This document shows, in pieces, positions 47,984-56,427 of a DNA stretch of 64,000 bases. The DNA comes from Variovorax paradoxus. Its GTDB lineage: Bacteria > Pseudomonadota > Gammaproteobacteria > Burkholderiales > Burkholderiaceae_C. How positions within the stretch are numbered: position 1 is the first letter of the stretch; the number at the start of each line of letters is the position of its first letter. The position numbers and the translations under genes are program-made. A model generated the notes under the pieces. The model did not search any database and had not been told where the DNA came from. It saw only the letters and a program-made list of their open reading frames with translations. The stretch covers positions 1,302,001-1,366,000 of the forward strand of contig NZ_LR743508.1 in NCBI RefSeq assembly GCF_902712855.1, written 5' to 3'.

Positions 47984-48634
47984 CTAGGCCAGCGCTGCCT
48001 CGCCGTCTGCATGCCGCAGCAGCGGCGTTACAGCCCAAGTGGGGCCGGTGCGTGCAAAACGCAATGGCTGGGCGTTGCCCATGATGCCCGCGTCGACCGT
48101 CACGCCCAGCAGCGCGGCCAGCACGTAGAGCGTGCCACCGTGCGCCACCACCAGCACCGGTGCGGGCTGCCGGAGTGCGGCGTCGAGCGCGGCGCGCTTG
48201 CGCGACACGAACTGCGCGAGCGTCTCGCCGCCCTCGGGCTCGCAGGCCCAGTCGATGTTGGCCGAAGAGGTGCCGATGAGCGCGCCGAAGTTGCGTTCGC
48301 GCAGTGCCTCGTGGGCCGTGGGCGTGAGGCGCAGCGCAGCGGCCACCGCATGGGCGGTGTCGAAGGCGCGGCGTGCGTCGCTGCAGACGACGGTGCGTAT
48401 CGGCTCGCCGGCCAGCAGCCCGGCGGCGCGCGCGGCCTGTTGCAGACCCAGTTCGCTCAGCGGCTCGTCGGGCGCCTGGAACACCCGCAGCGCGTTGCGG
48501 CCCGTCTGGCCGTGGCGCAGGAAGTAGAAGTGATCGCAGGCCGGGTCGAGCGGCTGCGCGCCGGCGATCCGGACCAGCTGGTCGAGCCCGCCGGCGGCGG
48601 TGTGGAGGGGTGGGTTCTGCGAGGACATGTTCAT
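47984..48634 (-). CDS. Histidine phosphatase family protein
   Basis: 216 residues from the ATG at 48634 (MNMSSQNPPL) or 48628. Phosphohistidine motif FLRHGQT near residue 40, the Glu region RERNFGALIG, and the second His in VVAHGGTLYVLAALLG. A phosphoglycerate-mutase-like phosphatase; substrate unknown. Its start lies over a TCGATCGATCGATCG simple repeat between it and the acylase gene. Confidence 0.92.
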   Translation of the reverse strand: MNMSSQNPPLHTAAGGLDQLVRIAGAQPLDPACDHFYFLRHGQTGRNALRVFQAPDEPLSELGLQQAARAAGLLAGEPIRTVVCSDARRAFDTAHAVAAALRLTPTAHEALRERNFGALIGTSSANIDWACEPEGGETLAQFVSRKRAALDAALRQPAPVLVVAHGGTLYVLAALLGVTVDAGIMGNAQPLRFARTGPTWAVTPLLRHADGEAALA

Positions 48635-48653
48635 CGGTCGATCGATCGATCGT

Positions 48654-51062
48654 TCAGTACGCCAGCTGCAGAGGCCGGCCTTCGCGCTGCGCCTCCACGT
48701 CGGCACGGTGGAAAGGCAGCGGATGCCACTGCTTGGCCGCGAACAGCGGCAGCTGGTCGTAGGCGCGCGGCGAGGCCAGGTCGCTGCTCTGGCCGTAGGT
48801 GAGCAGGCCCTGAGCGACCGGGCCGCGCTCGTCGAAGGTCACGACCTGCATGTAGCTGCTGCCGTAGTTCACGTTGTAGCCCTTCGGGTCGATGAGCGAC
48901 TGGCCCTGCGACTCGAGCTTGTTGAGCACGCCCTCGAACTCGTCGCCGCCGTGCAGTGCGATCCTGCGGCCGCGCACCTCGCGCGACTGCGGCACGCCCA
49001 GCGGCACGTCGGCCGCGAAGCCGGCGGTGCGCAGCGTGGTCACGGCGTCGCCCACGGCCTTGAACACCGCCTCGCGCGTGGCGGGCGTCGCCATGTCCAG
49101 CCCTGCGGGCGTGGTCACGGGCTGTGCCGGGTCGAAGGGCTGGCGCCACACCTTCGGGATGTCCTTGGCCTTGCGCCAGAACTCGCGGAACAGCGCCGCG
49201 CCCTTGGCGTCGGCGTTGCTGGTGCGGTCCCAGGCCGCGAGCACGCGGCAGCCGTGCGCCTGGTCGACCGTGAGCGAGGAGCCCGCGGCGGCGCACGCCG
49301 CCTGCAGGTCGTCCATCACCAGCATGCCGGCCAGGTTCCTGTCGCGGAAGATCACGCTGCGCAGCTCGGCCGCGCCCATGCGGTTGCCCGGCAGGCCGTC
49401 GTTGCCGGCCAGGCGGCCTTCGATTTCCATGATGCCGCTGCGCGTGCGCAGCCGCTGGGGCACGCCGATGGGGCCGACCAGCGGAGACACGCCCGCCATC
49501 GGCGCGACGCGCGGATTGCTCAGCCAGAAGCTGTCGTTGCTGTTCTGCACGTAGTCTGGCGTCACCAGCACCGGCATCCGTGCCGGCGCGACGATGCCCG
49601 GCGCGGCGGCCGTGGCGTCGCGGTTCCAGGCGCAGGCGCTGCGCGAACCGTCGAGCACCGGCAGGCCGGCCGCGTTGAGCAGCGCCGCCGCAGCGGGCGA
49701 GGGCGCGCAGGCGCGCAGCATCTCGGCCGACACGTCGGGCACCACCGACAGGTCGGCGTACATCGCGTTGCCGTCGCGATCGGCTGCGATGGTGTTGATC
49801 CACGGCATGCCCTGGTTGCCCATGGCGGCGCGCAGCTCGGCCACGTTGCGGGCCTGGGCCATCTTCATCCAGCTCTCGGCGGAGCGCACGTTGAGCGTGT
49901 TGGCATCGCGGATGGCGTAGGCCTTCTGCGCGGTCCAGCCCAGTCCGGCGCGCGGCAGCGAGATCACCGGCCCCCACTCGGTCGCGTAGAAGGTGTGCTG
50001 CACGGCGGGTCCGTTGCCACCGGTGGCCGCGGCCGGCAGCGCCACGGTGCGCGCGACCATCTTCCTAGGCTGGCCGTCGACCCAGTACACGGTCGGATCG
50101 TTCGGGTCGAGCTTGAGTTCGTACAGCGTGAAGCGCTTGCCGGTCGACACCGTATGGGTCCAGGCCACGTCCTTGTTGAAGCCGATCGACACGACCGGGC
50201 TCAGTCCGCCGGTCGCGCCCATCACGTCGAGCTGGCCGGGAATGGTCAGGTGCATTTCCCAGAAGCGGTTCGTGCCGTTCCAGGGAAAGTGCGGGTTGCC
50301 CAGCAGCAGGCCACGGCCGTCGGGCGTGGCGTTGCGCCCGAAAGCCCAGCCGTTGGAGCCGAGCTCGCCGCCTTCAGGGTTGTCGTTGAAGCTGTGGCGC
50401 CCGATCTCGGCGACGGCTTCCTTCAATTCGACCGGGGCGGCGCCCGTCTTCGCGCCGGCGGCCGGCGGCACGGCGGCCAGCACGGCGCCCGCCAGCGCAC
50501 CCAGGCCGCCCTGGATCATCGATTGCTCGGTGGCGCGCGCCAGGTCGTTGGCCGTCATGGGCCGCACCCAGGGCTTGCCGCGGCACGCGGCGGGCAGTCC
50601 GTTGGGGCCGGCGTCCTGCAGGTAGCGGTTGTAGCCCGCCACGTAGCCGCGCAGCGCGGCCTGCACCTGCGGGCTCGTGGTGGCCCCCGCGCGGGCGAGC
50701 GCCGCGTCGTCCATGTGATAGCGGATGAACAGGTCGATCTGCGCGTTGGGCATGCGGCCCAGGCCCAGTTCGCCGGTGTTCTGCGCGCCCAGGAACTGCG
50801 AGCGCTCGCCGCGCAGCGTGAGCAGGTGCTCGGCGGTCTGGCAGACGTTGTCCTGCGCGTGCGCATAGGCGCTGCCGTAGGCCAGGCCTTCGTAGTCGGG
50901 CGCGGTGATGTGCGCGATGCCGAAGGTGGTGCGCTCGATGGTCACGGTGCGTCCGCCGGGCGGCGGTGCGCTGGCGCAAGCGGCCAGCAGGGCGGCGGCG
51001 CCGAGGGCGAGTGCCGTCAGCGAAAAGCGGCGAGACGAAGCGGTTGTCTTCCTGGGTGTCAT
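48654..51062 (-). CDS. Penicillin acylase-family lipoprotein (Ntn hydrolase)
   Basis: 802 residues. A lipobox LLAAC places the lipidated Cys at 29. The heavy proprotein has an alpha part, a spacer and a beta part beginning at the autocatalytic Ser236 in GGELG|SNGWAFG. Conserved pieces LLGNPHFPWNGTNRFWEMHL and GFNKDVAWTHTVSTGKRFTLYEL follow. Family members are beta-lactam acylases and N-acyl-homoserine-lactone acylases (PvdQ/QuiP-like); an AHL-degrading role is possible. Anchored at the outer or inner membrane, catalytic side periplasmic. Confidence 0.9.
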   Translation of the reverse strand: MTPRKTTASSRRFSLTALALGAAALLAACASAPPPGGRTVTIERTTFGIAHITAPDYEGLAYGSAYAHAQDNVCQTAEHLLTLRGERSQFLGAQNTGELGLGRMPNAQIDLFIRYHMDDAALARAGATTSPQVQAALRGYVAGYNRYLQDAGPNGLPAACRGKPWVRPMTANDLARATEQSMIQGGLGALAGAVLAAVPPAAGAKTGAAPVELKEAVAEIGRHSFNDNPEGGELGSNGWAFGRNATPDGRGLLLGNPHFPWNGTNRFWEMHLTIPGQLDVMGATGGLSPVVSIGFNKDVAWTHTVSTGKRFTLYELKLDPNDPTVYWVDGQPRKMVARTVALPAAATGGNGPAVQHTFYATEWGPVISLPRAGLGWTAQKAYAIRDANTLNVRSAESWMKMAQARNVAELRAAMGNQGMPWINTIAADRDGNAMYADLSVVPDVSAEMLRACAPSPAAAALLNAAGLPVLDGSRSACAWNRDATAAAPGIVAPARMPVLVTPDYVQNSNDSFWLSNPRVAPMAGVSPLVGPIGVPQRLRTRSGIMEIEGRLAGNDGLPGNRMGAAELRSVIFRDRNLAGMLVMDDLQAACAAAGSSLTVDQAHGCRVLAAWDRTSNADAKGAALFREFWRKAKDIPKVWRQPFDPAQPVTTPAGLDMATPATREAVFKAVGDAVTTLRTAGFAADVPLGVPQSREVRGRRIALHGGDEFEGVLNKLESQGQSLIDPKGYNVNYGSSYMQVVTFDERGPVAQGLLTYGQSSDLASPRAYDQLPLFAAKQWHPLPFHRADVEAQREGRPLQLAY

Positions 51063-51157
51063 GGTGCGGGCGTGTTGTTATCGAATGGGAAAGGAATCCG
51101 ATTAGAGGGCGTGCCCGCCGCCGCGCGTTGTCAACAGCGCGGCACGCCGCGCCATGT

Positions 51158-51739
51158 TCAGCCGAACTTCATGCCCTTGGGGCGGGCCTGCAGCCGGTGG
51201 ATGTAGGCATCGATCTTCGGCCGGTTCGAGCGGCCGCCGAAGGCACGGTGCCAGATGAACATCGAGCCGATCATCACGTCGGCCGCGGTGAACTGCGCGC
51301 CGAACAGGTAGGGGCCGTCGCCCAGCTCGCGCTCGACCGCGTCCTTGGCGTCCTCGAAGTCGGTCCAGCCGCGCGCCCGGTTGTTGCTCTTGATCTTCAT
51401 CAGGCTGTCGCCCATCGACGGCTCCAGCTGCGAGGTCGAATAGACCATGAGCGACAGGTAGCGTCCGCGCTCCGGCGAGCCCACCGGCGGGGCCAGCCGC
51501 TTGCCCGGAAACTTCTCGGCCACGTACATGCAGATGGCCGCGTTCTCGAACACGCGCGTTCGGCCGTCGACCAGCGCGGGCAGCTTGCCCGCGGGGTTGA
51601 TCTTCAGGAATTCGGGCTTCTTGTGCGCGCCTTCCTTCAGGAGCGTGGTGACGATCTCGTAGTCGACGCCGGCTTCGTCGAGCATCCACTTGGCCACCTG
51701 CGAACGGCTCTGCGGGTCGAAGTACAGCTTCATGGTCAT
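51158..51739 (-). CDS. Glutathione S-transferase family protein
   Basis: 193 residues. An N-terminal thioredoxin-like domain with KLYFDPQSRSQVAKWMLDE; the first-strand Ser is a likely catalytic residue. NPAGKLPALVDG with the cis-Pro, and ENAAICMYVAEKFP for glutathione contacts. Helical C-domain from about 85. Its function is probably stress detoxification; substrate unknown. Confidence 0.9.
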   Translation of the reverse strand: MTMKLYFDPQSRSQVAKWMLDEAGVDYEIVTTLLKEGAHKKPEFLKINPAGKLPALVDGRTRVFENAAICMYVAEKFPGKRLAPPVGSPERGRYLSLMVYSTSQLEPSMGDSLMKIKSNNRARGWTDFEDAKDAVERELGDGPYLFGAQFTAADVMIGSMFIWHRAFGGRSNRPKIDAYIHRLQARPKGMKFG

Positions 51740-51767
51740 CGTGTGTCTCCTTTCTCGCGAATCGAAT

Positions 51768-52406
51768 TCAGAACTTGGGAATGCGCAGCGTCTTGCTGAT
51801 CATGAGCGTGCCCGACAGGCCGAACAGCAGCGTGAGCGGATGCAGCTGCCACGGGCCGATGAGCCACGCGCCGCCCCACAGCGCGTCGCCGATGCGGCCC
51901 TGCGAGGCCGCATACGCGAGCACGCCGACCAGCACCACGCTGGTGGGAATGGGTGTGCCCTCGAAGTACTTCACCTTGTTGGCGCCTTCGGACAATGCCT
52001 CGGCCGTCACGTTGTAGCGCGCGAGACGGCTCACGCCGCAGCACACGAAGTAGACCAGCAGCACGCAGTCCCAGCCGCCGCTCAGTCCGGCGGCGAAGCC
52101 CAGCGCGGCAGGCGCCACCCCGAAGGAGATCACGTCGGCCAGCGAGTCGAGTTCGCGGCCGAGCGCCGACTGGGTCTGCCGCCAGCGCGCGATGCGCCCG
52201 TCGAACACGTCGAAGATGAAGGCCGCCGGTGCGAGCGCCGCAGCCCAGAAGAACTGCGCCAGCGACTGGCTCGCCATGAACGCCATCGCCAGGAACACGC
52301 CGCCTACCCCGCACGCCGCGTTGCCGAGCGTGAAGACGTCGGCCAGGTGGAACTCCCTGATCATCGAGAAGTGCCTGCGGCCGGGAGAGGGGGAAGGGGT
52401 GGTCAT
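51768..52406 (-). CDS. pssA: CDP-diacylglycerol--serine O-phosphatidyltransferase
   Basis: 212 residues from the ATG at 52406. The CDP-alcohol phosphotransferase motif is complete: Asp66, Asp69, Gly70, Ala73, Arg74, Gly83, Asp87 and Asp91 (DVFDGRIARW to ELDSLAD). Several TM helices follow. Makes phosphatidylserine, precursor of phosphatidylethanolamine. Confidence 0.93.
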   Translation of the reverse strand: MTTPSPSPGRRHFSMIREFHLADVFTLGNAACGVGGVFLAMAFMASQSLAQFFWAAALAPAAFIFDVFDGRIARWRQTQSALGRELDSLADVISFGVAPAALGFAAGLSGGWDCVLLVYFVCCGVSRLARYNVTAEALSEGANKVKYFEGTPIPTSVVLVGVLAYAASQGRIGDALWGGAWLIGPWQLHPLTLLFGLSGTLMISKTLRIPKF

Positions 52407-52520
52407 GAGGCTCGGTTCAGGTGTTTCGGGAAGCAAGCAGGAAAGGCCGGCGGCCACTGAAGGTCGATGGAGCGCACCTTAACCGAAGCAGGCAAGGCTT
52501 CTTGTAGTCGCGGTCCGACG

Positions 52521-52546
52521 AAAAGGCGGGGCCTGGAGACCCCGCC
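52521..52546 (-). terminator. Rho-independent terminator of the amidotransferase gene
   Basis: On the minus strand GGCGGGG (52546-52540) pairs with CCCCGCC (52531-52525) and is followed by TTTT (52524-52521). It lies 16 bases after the gene stop. Confidence 0.75.
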
Positions 52547-52561
52547 GCGCAGTCCGGGCGC

Positions 52562-53311
52562 TCAGGCGACGCCCTGGTGCGCCTCGACGATGCGGGCGAA
52601 GCGCCCGAGCAACCCCGCCGCCGCGTCGGTCGCGGCCACGTTCTCGCGCAGCGCGGCCGGGTCTGCCCCCTCGGCGCTCAGGTCGCCGGCCAGCATGTCG
52701 ATGTAGCCGCGCATCACGCCGGCATCGAACTCGGGGTGGAACTGCACGCCCCAGGCGTTGCCGCCCACGCGGAAGGCCTGCACCGGCTCGTGCGCGTTGC
52801 CGGCCAGCCGCACCGCGCCCTCGGGCAGGCGCAGCGCGCTCTGCCAGTGCACCACGTTCGCCGGAAACTGCGCCGGCAGGCCGCGCAGCAGCGCGTCGCC
52901 GGCCGCGGCCTCTTCGAGCGTGACCGTGACGGTGCCCACTTCCACGCCCTGCGGGTGGTTGCCCGCCTCGCCGCCGAGCGCGTGCGCCAGCAGCTGGTGG
53001 CCGTAGCAGATGCCGAGCACCGGCGTGTCGCGCGACACGAGCTGCGCGAGCCAGGCGGCCGTGGTTTCGCTCCAGGGCTCGCGGTGCGACACCATTGCAT
53101 GCGAACCCGTCACCACCGCGCCCGAGACCTCGGCCGGGTCGGGCAGCGTGTCGCCGCGGCGCGGGTCGATCACCACGATCGGCAGCGCCTGCGTGTCCAT
53201 TCCGTCGGCGATCCAGTGCTCGAAGTCGCCGCGCTCTGCGCGAAGGGCTTCGAAGGTGCTTCCGACCTTGACGATGACGAGCGGATGCGGATTCGGGGGC
53301 GTTTTTTCCAT
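52562..53311 (-). CDS. Class I glutamine amidotransferase
   Basis: 249 residues from the ATG at 53311. Nucleophile Cys102 in GICYGHQLLAHALGG and the His/Glu pair in WGVQFHPEF complete the triad. Homologous to stand-alone GATases with GMP-synthase-like folds (YfeJ-type). The partner synthase is not adjacent, so the role is unassigned. Cytoplasmic. Confidence 0.9.
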   Translation of the reverse strand: MEKTPPNPHPLVIVKVGSTFEALRAERGDFEHWIADGMDTQALPIVVIDPRRGDTLPDPAEVSGAVVTGSHAMVSHREPWSETTAAWLAQLVSRDTPVLGICYGHQLLAHALGGEAGNHPQGVEVGTVTVTLEEAAAGDALLRGLPAQFPANVVHWQSALRLPEGAVRLAGNAHEPVQAFRVGGNAWGVQFHPEFDAGVMRGYIDMLAGDLSAEGADPAALRENVAATDAAAGLLGRFARIVEAHQGVA

Positions 53312-53358
53312 GGCCGCGATGATGCCGCAGAGCGAAAGCTCGGTTTCGGCGCGCGGTT

Positions 53359-53715
53359 TCAGCGCGAGGCCTCCCGGCTGTGCAGCAGGTCCATGAAGGC
53401 CCGGCCCACCGGCGAGGGCGACCGCCCCGCGCGCGTGATCAGCCCGATGGGCCGCGACATGGCCGGACGCTGCAGCGGCACCGTCACGAGGTCGTCGTTG
53501 CGCGTGAGCTGGAGCGCCAGCCGCGGCAGCGCCGTGATGCCCAGGCCCGCGGCCACCAGCGCGCCCGCCGCGGCCACGCTCGGGTATTCCAGCGCCGGCA
53601 CCACCTGCAGCCCGCATCGGTGATCGGGCGGATGCTGCTGCGAAAGCCGCTGGCAATGAAGGGCCGCGTCGCGAACAACGACCATGCCGCCGAGGTTCGC
53701 GAGGCGAGCGGATCG
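53359..53715 (-). pseudogene. LysR-type regulator, C-terminal remnant with frameshift
   Basis: The minus strand keeps only the effector-domain part of a LysR protein. In one frame, DDPLASRTSAAWS and ATRPFIAS then RPITDAG. After a shift near 53615 a second frame continues VVPALEYPSVAAAGALVAAGLGITALPRL to the stop at 53359. The HTH and first half are missing, so this is a decayed, truncated gene. Confidence 0.7.
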
Positions 53716-53909
53716 TCGCGCCTGCAGCAGCAGGCGGCAGAGTCGCAGAAGTGGGGGCAGGTGATCCGCGCGGCCGGCATCCAGCCGGAATGACGATGCG
53801 GTGAGTGGGGCCGGGGGCTCGCACGCCGGGCGGGGTGAGGCTACAGTTGGCGCATCCCTTGCAGCCCGGCTGCAACCCGACCCGACCGATCTCACCTGGC
53901 CCATCACCG

Positions 53910-54383
53910 ATGCGTTCCCTGGCACTGCTCCTGTCGATCTCCGCCGCCGCGTTGGGCGCGCACGCGGACGTGGTTCGCTGCACCGACGCCAAGGGGGCCA
54001 TCTCGTACACGAACGTCGAGTGCCCGGCGGGCAGCAAACAGTCGCGCCAGGTGCAGATCCTGCAAGCGCCGGCACCCGACCCGAACCGCCGGCCCGAATA
54101 CGTGCTGCCGCAAGGGGCTGCGCCCGTGGCGCCACCGCCCGCGCAGGTGGCGGCCAATCCGCCGTCGGGTCCTGCCATCATTCCGCGCTATCCCCCCGGC
54201 ATGCAGGAGCCGGAGCAGCAGCAGCCGGCGGCCGATCCGCCTGTCGTCATCCTGAGCCCCGATCCGTACTACGACGGCGTGCGCCCTATTCGCAGGCCGC
54301 CGCCGCATGCCCGCGACCCCGGTCCGCCGCCCGGCCAGCGGCCTTGCCAGAACCTGGCGGGCATCAAGCGCAGCAACTGCTGA
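53910..54383 (+). CDS. DUF4124 domain-containing periplasmic protein
   Basis: 157 residues from the ATG at 53910. Signal peptide 1-20 (LALLLSISAAALGAHA), then the DUF4124 core DVVRCTDAKGAISYTNVECPAG with its two Cys. The rest is Pro/Gln-rich and probably disordered, ending with two Cys (GQRPCQNLAGIKRSNC). Function unknown. The longer upstream frame is not used. Confidence 0.88.
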   Translation: MRSLALLLSISAAALGAHADVVRCTDAKGAISYTNVECPAGSKQSRQVQILQAPAPDPNRRPEYVLPQGAAPVAPPPAQVAANPPSGPAIIPRYPPGMQEPEQQQPAADPPVVILSPDPYYDGVRPIRRPPPHARDPGPPPGQRPCQNLAGIKRSNC

Positions 54384-54390
54384 AGCCCGG

Positions 54391-54858
54391 ATGAGCGCGA
54401 GCGACAGCGGCGGGCCGGCAGGGCTTGCCTGGACCGTGCATTGCGACGGCAGCGCCATGCCCAATCCCGGGCGCATGGGCGTCGGTGCCGTCATCACCGC
54501 GCCGGACGGCACGAAGCACACCCTCTCGCAGGCCACGCACGCCATCGGCTGCAACAACGAAGCCGAACTCCTTGCGCTCACCCTCGCGCTGCAGGATCTG
54601 CGCGCACGCGGCGCCACCACCGTGCGGGCCTACAGCGACAACAGCATCCTGGTCGAGCAACTGGGCGCTGCCGGGGCCAGGCCGGTCGCGCGCATGGCGG
54701 GCCTCTTCGACGAAGCCCGTGCGTTGCTCGGCAGCTTCGCGCATGCGCAGGTGCAGTGGATTCCCCGCCATCGCAACAGCGAGGCCGATGCGCTGGCCCG
54801 CGCCGCACTGGGCTTTGCGCCCAGGCCGCCGGCACGTTTCCGGAAACGGCGGCGATAG
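54391..54858 (+). CDS. RNase H-like protein
   Basis: 155 residues from the ATG at 54391, seven bases after the DUF4124 gene. RNase H fold with acidic residues Asp19 (HCDGSAMPNPG), Glu57/59 (CNNEAEL), Asp83 (YSDNSIL) and Asp133 (NSEADALAR), with His127 nearby. Resembles RNase HI domain proteins that process RNA-DNA hybrids; distinct from the main rnhA, which would be elsewhere. Confidence 0.87.
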   Translation: MSASDSGGPAGLAWTVHCDGSAMPNPGRMGVGAVITAPDGTKHTLSQATHAIGCNNEAELLALTLALQDLRARGATTVRAYSDNSILVEQLGAAGARPVARMAGLFDEARALLGSFAHAQVQWIPRHRNSEADALARAALGFAPRPPARFRKRRR

Positions 54859-54904
54859 GCCCCGGCGCCGGCGACGGGTGCGGGAACCCCTATCATCACG
54901 CGCC

Positions 54905-55153
54905 ATGACAGAAGCCACCTCCCGCCCACCTCTTCCCGACCATCTCTCCATCGACCCGCGCAGCCCGCACCACGTGGCCGCCGCCTTCGAGCACGACATC
55001 GGCATCCGCCTCAACGGCAAGGACCGCCTCGACGTCGAGGAATACTGCATCAGCGAAGGCTGGGTCAAGGTGCCCGCCGGCAAGACGCTCGACCGCAAGG
55101 GCAAGCCGCTGCTGATCAAGCTCAAGGGGACCGTCGAGGCCTACTACAAGTAA
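54905..55153 (+). CDS. DUF3297 family protein
   Basis: 82 residues covering the whole small domain: PPLPDHLSIDPRSPHHVAA, EHDIGIRLNGKDR, and VKVPAGKTLDRKGKPL. Conserved in proteobacteria, function unknown. It follows the RNase H-like gene by 46 bases; convergent with DUF2272. Confidence 0.92.
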   Translation: MTEATSRPPLPDHLSIDPRSPHHVAAAFEHDIGIRLNGKDRLDVEEYCISEGWVKVPAGKTLDRKGKPLLIKLKGTVEAYYK

Positions 55154-55168
55154 GCCCGCGCCAGTTTC

Positions 55169-56203
55169 TCAACGCCACTGCAGCAACAGCGACCACGGCT
55201 GGCGGCTCATGTGGCGGTCGATGCACCCGGCCACGCCCGGTGTGCATCCCTCGGGCAGGTAGCTCGGGTCCAGCCAGCGCGTGCCCGGCGCAAAATCGAG
55301 CCGGCGCCGCGTGACCGACTGCAGCACGTTGCCGCCCACCGCATCGAAGCCCGTGGCGTCCACCGCCACCACCACGTCGCAATGCATCGGCAGGGCCTCT
55401 CCGCCGGTATCGCGCGTGGCCAGTACCTCGCCGATCTTGTCGAAGGTGTCCAGCTCGGCGCCCGCGCCGCGCGCCTGGCACACCAGGTCGCCGGCACGCG
55501 GCGGCGTGCGCCTCAGGTCGCAGGCGCGCATGGCATAGCGCGTGGGGCGGCCTGCCGCTTCCTCGGCGCCGGCCTGCCATGCGGCGCCTGCGTAGTCGAC
55601 ATGCGCCTCCGAGAAGACGAATTCATCGTCCGCCAACCCCGCCTGGCGGGCCAGCCAGCTGATGAAGGCGGCGGACCACGGCGTGTCGATCACCGAGGTC
55701 CGCGCCAGCGCCACCTGCACGGCGCGCAGTTCGTTCGACTCCAGTCCTTCGTCGGGGCCAACGCCCATTCCCTGCAGCCTTCCGGCTGTCGCCTCGTTCA
55801 GCGCCTGCATCAGCAAGTGCCGGTTGGCAGGGCGCAGCCCGCCGAAGCGCACCTGCGTGGGCAGGCGCGGATCGACCGCCTCCCAGTAGCGCAGCACTCG
55901 CTGCCACGGCGCCAGGCTTGGCACGGTGCGGCGCGTGTCCTCGGCCTCGGAATCGCCGGCTTCGGTCATGCGGCCTTCGGCATCCATCGACTGGCCGCCG
56001 AAGGCCTCGTGCTCCTGCACTGCGAAGGTGGCCATGGCGAGCGCGCGTGAGGGGGCGGGCGCCTGCATGGCGGTGTCGAGACAGCTCGGCGCGGCCAGCG
56101 CCAGCGCCAGCGCGGGTGCGCCTGCAAGACACAGCGTGCCGATGAAAGCCCTGGCGAAGTCGGCACGGTGCGGGAAGAAAAGGAAAGCGTTGCGTCGCGG
56201 CAT
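55169..56203 (-). CDS. DUF2272 domain-containing protein
   Basis: 344 residues from the ATG at 56203 (MPRRNAFLFF). A short hydrophobic N-terminal segment (20-38) is likely a signal or anchor. The DUF2272 region is visible as SVIDTPWSAAFISWLARQAG and PRAGDLVCQARG with VDATGFDAVGGNVLQSV. This domain resembles amidase/NlpC-type cell-wall enzymes (Cys/His residues present). Function unproven; possibly peptidoglycan-related. A longer frame upstream is not supported. Confidence 0.85.
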   Translation of the reverse strand: MPRRNAFLFFPHRADFARAFIGTLCLAGAPALALALAAPSCLDTAMQAPAPSRALAMATFAVQEHEAFGGQSMDAEGRMTEAGDSEAEDTRRTVPSLAPWQRVLRYWEAVDPRLPTQVRFGGLRPANRHLLMQALNEATAGRLQGMGVGPDEGLESNELRAVQVALARTSVIDTPWSAAFISWLARQAGLADDEFVFSEAHVDYAGAAWQAGAEEAAGRPTRYAMRACDLRRTPPRAGDLVCQARGAGAELDTFDKIGEVLATRDTGGEALPMHCDVVVAVDATGFDAVGGNVLQSVTRRRLDFAPGTRWLDPSYLPEGCTPGVAGCIDRHMSRQPWSLLLQWR

Positions 56204-56427
56204 GTGGCGGCGAGCATAGCCCGGCGCCACGACGCCTCGCCTCGACACCCGATCGCACCGTGGCAACGCACGAAGGCAAGGTGGAGATCGTCCCTGCGAC
56301 CACGACGGGGACACGTCGTTCTCGCGACACCGGCGGTGCCACCCACTGCAATCGCGCCAACGAGAAGAGGGCATAAGTTCGAACGCGGAAGGCATCGCGT
56401 CGGCCGAATGCATTAACGCCCGAACGC

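Noticed and set aside
48634..48650. TCGATCGATCGATCG simple repeat before the phosphatase gene
   Set aside because: Low-complexity run with no clear role; could at most be phase-variable but lies outside coding sequence.
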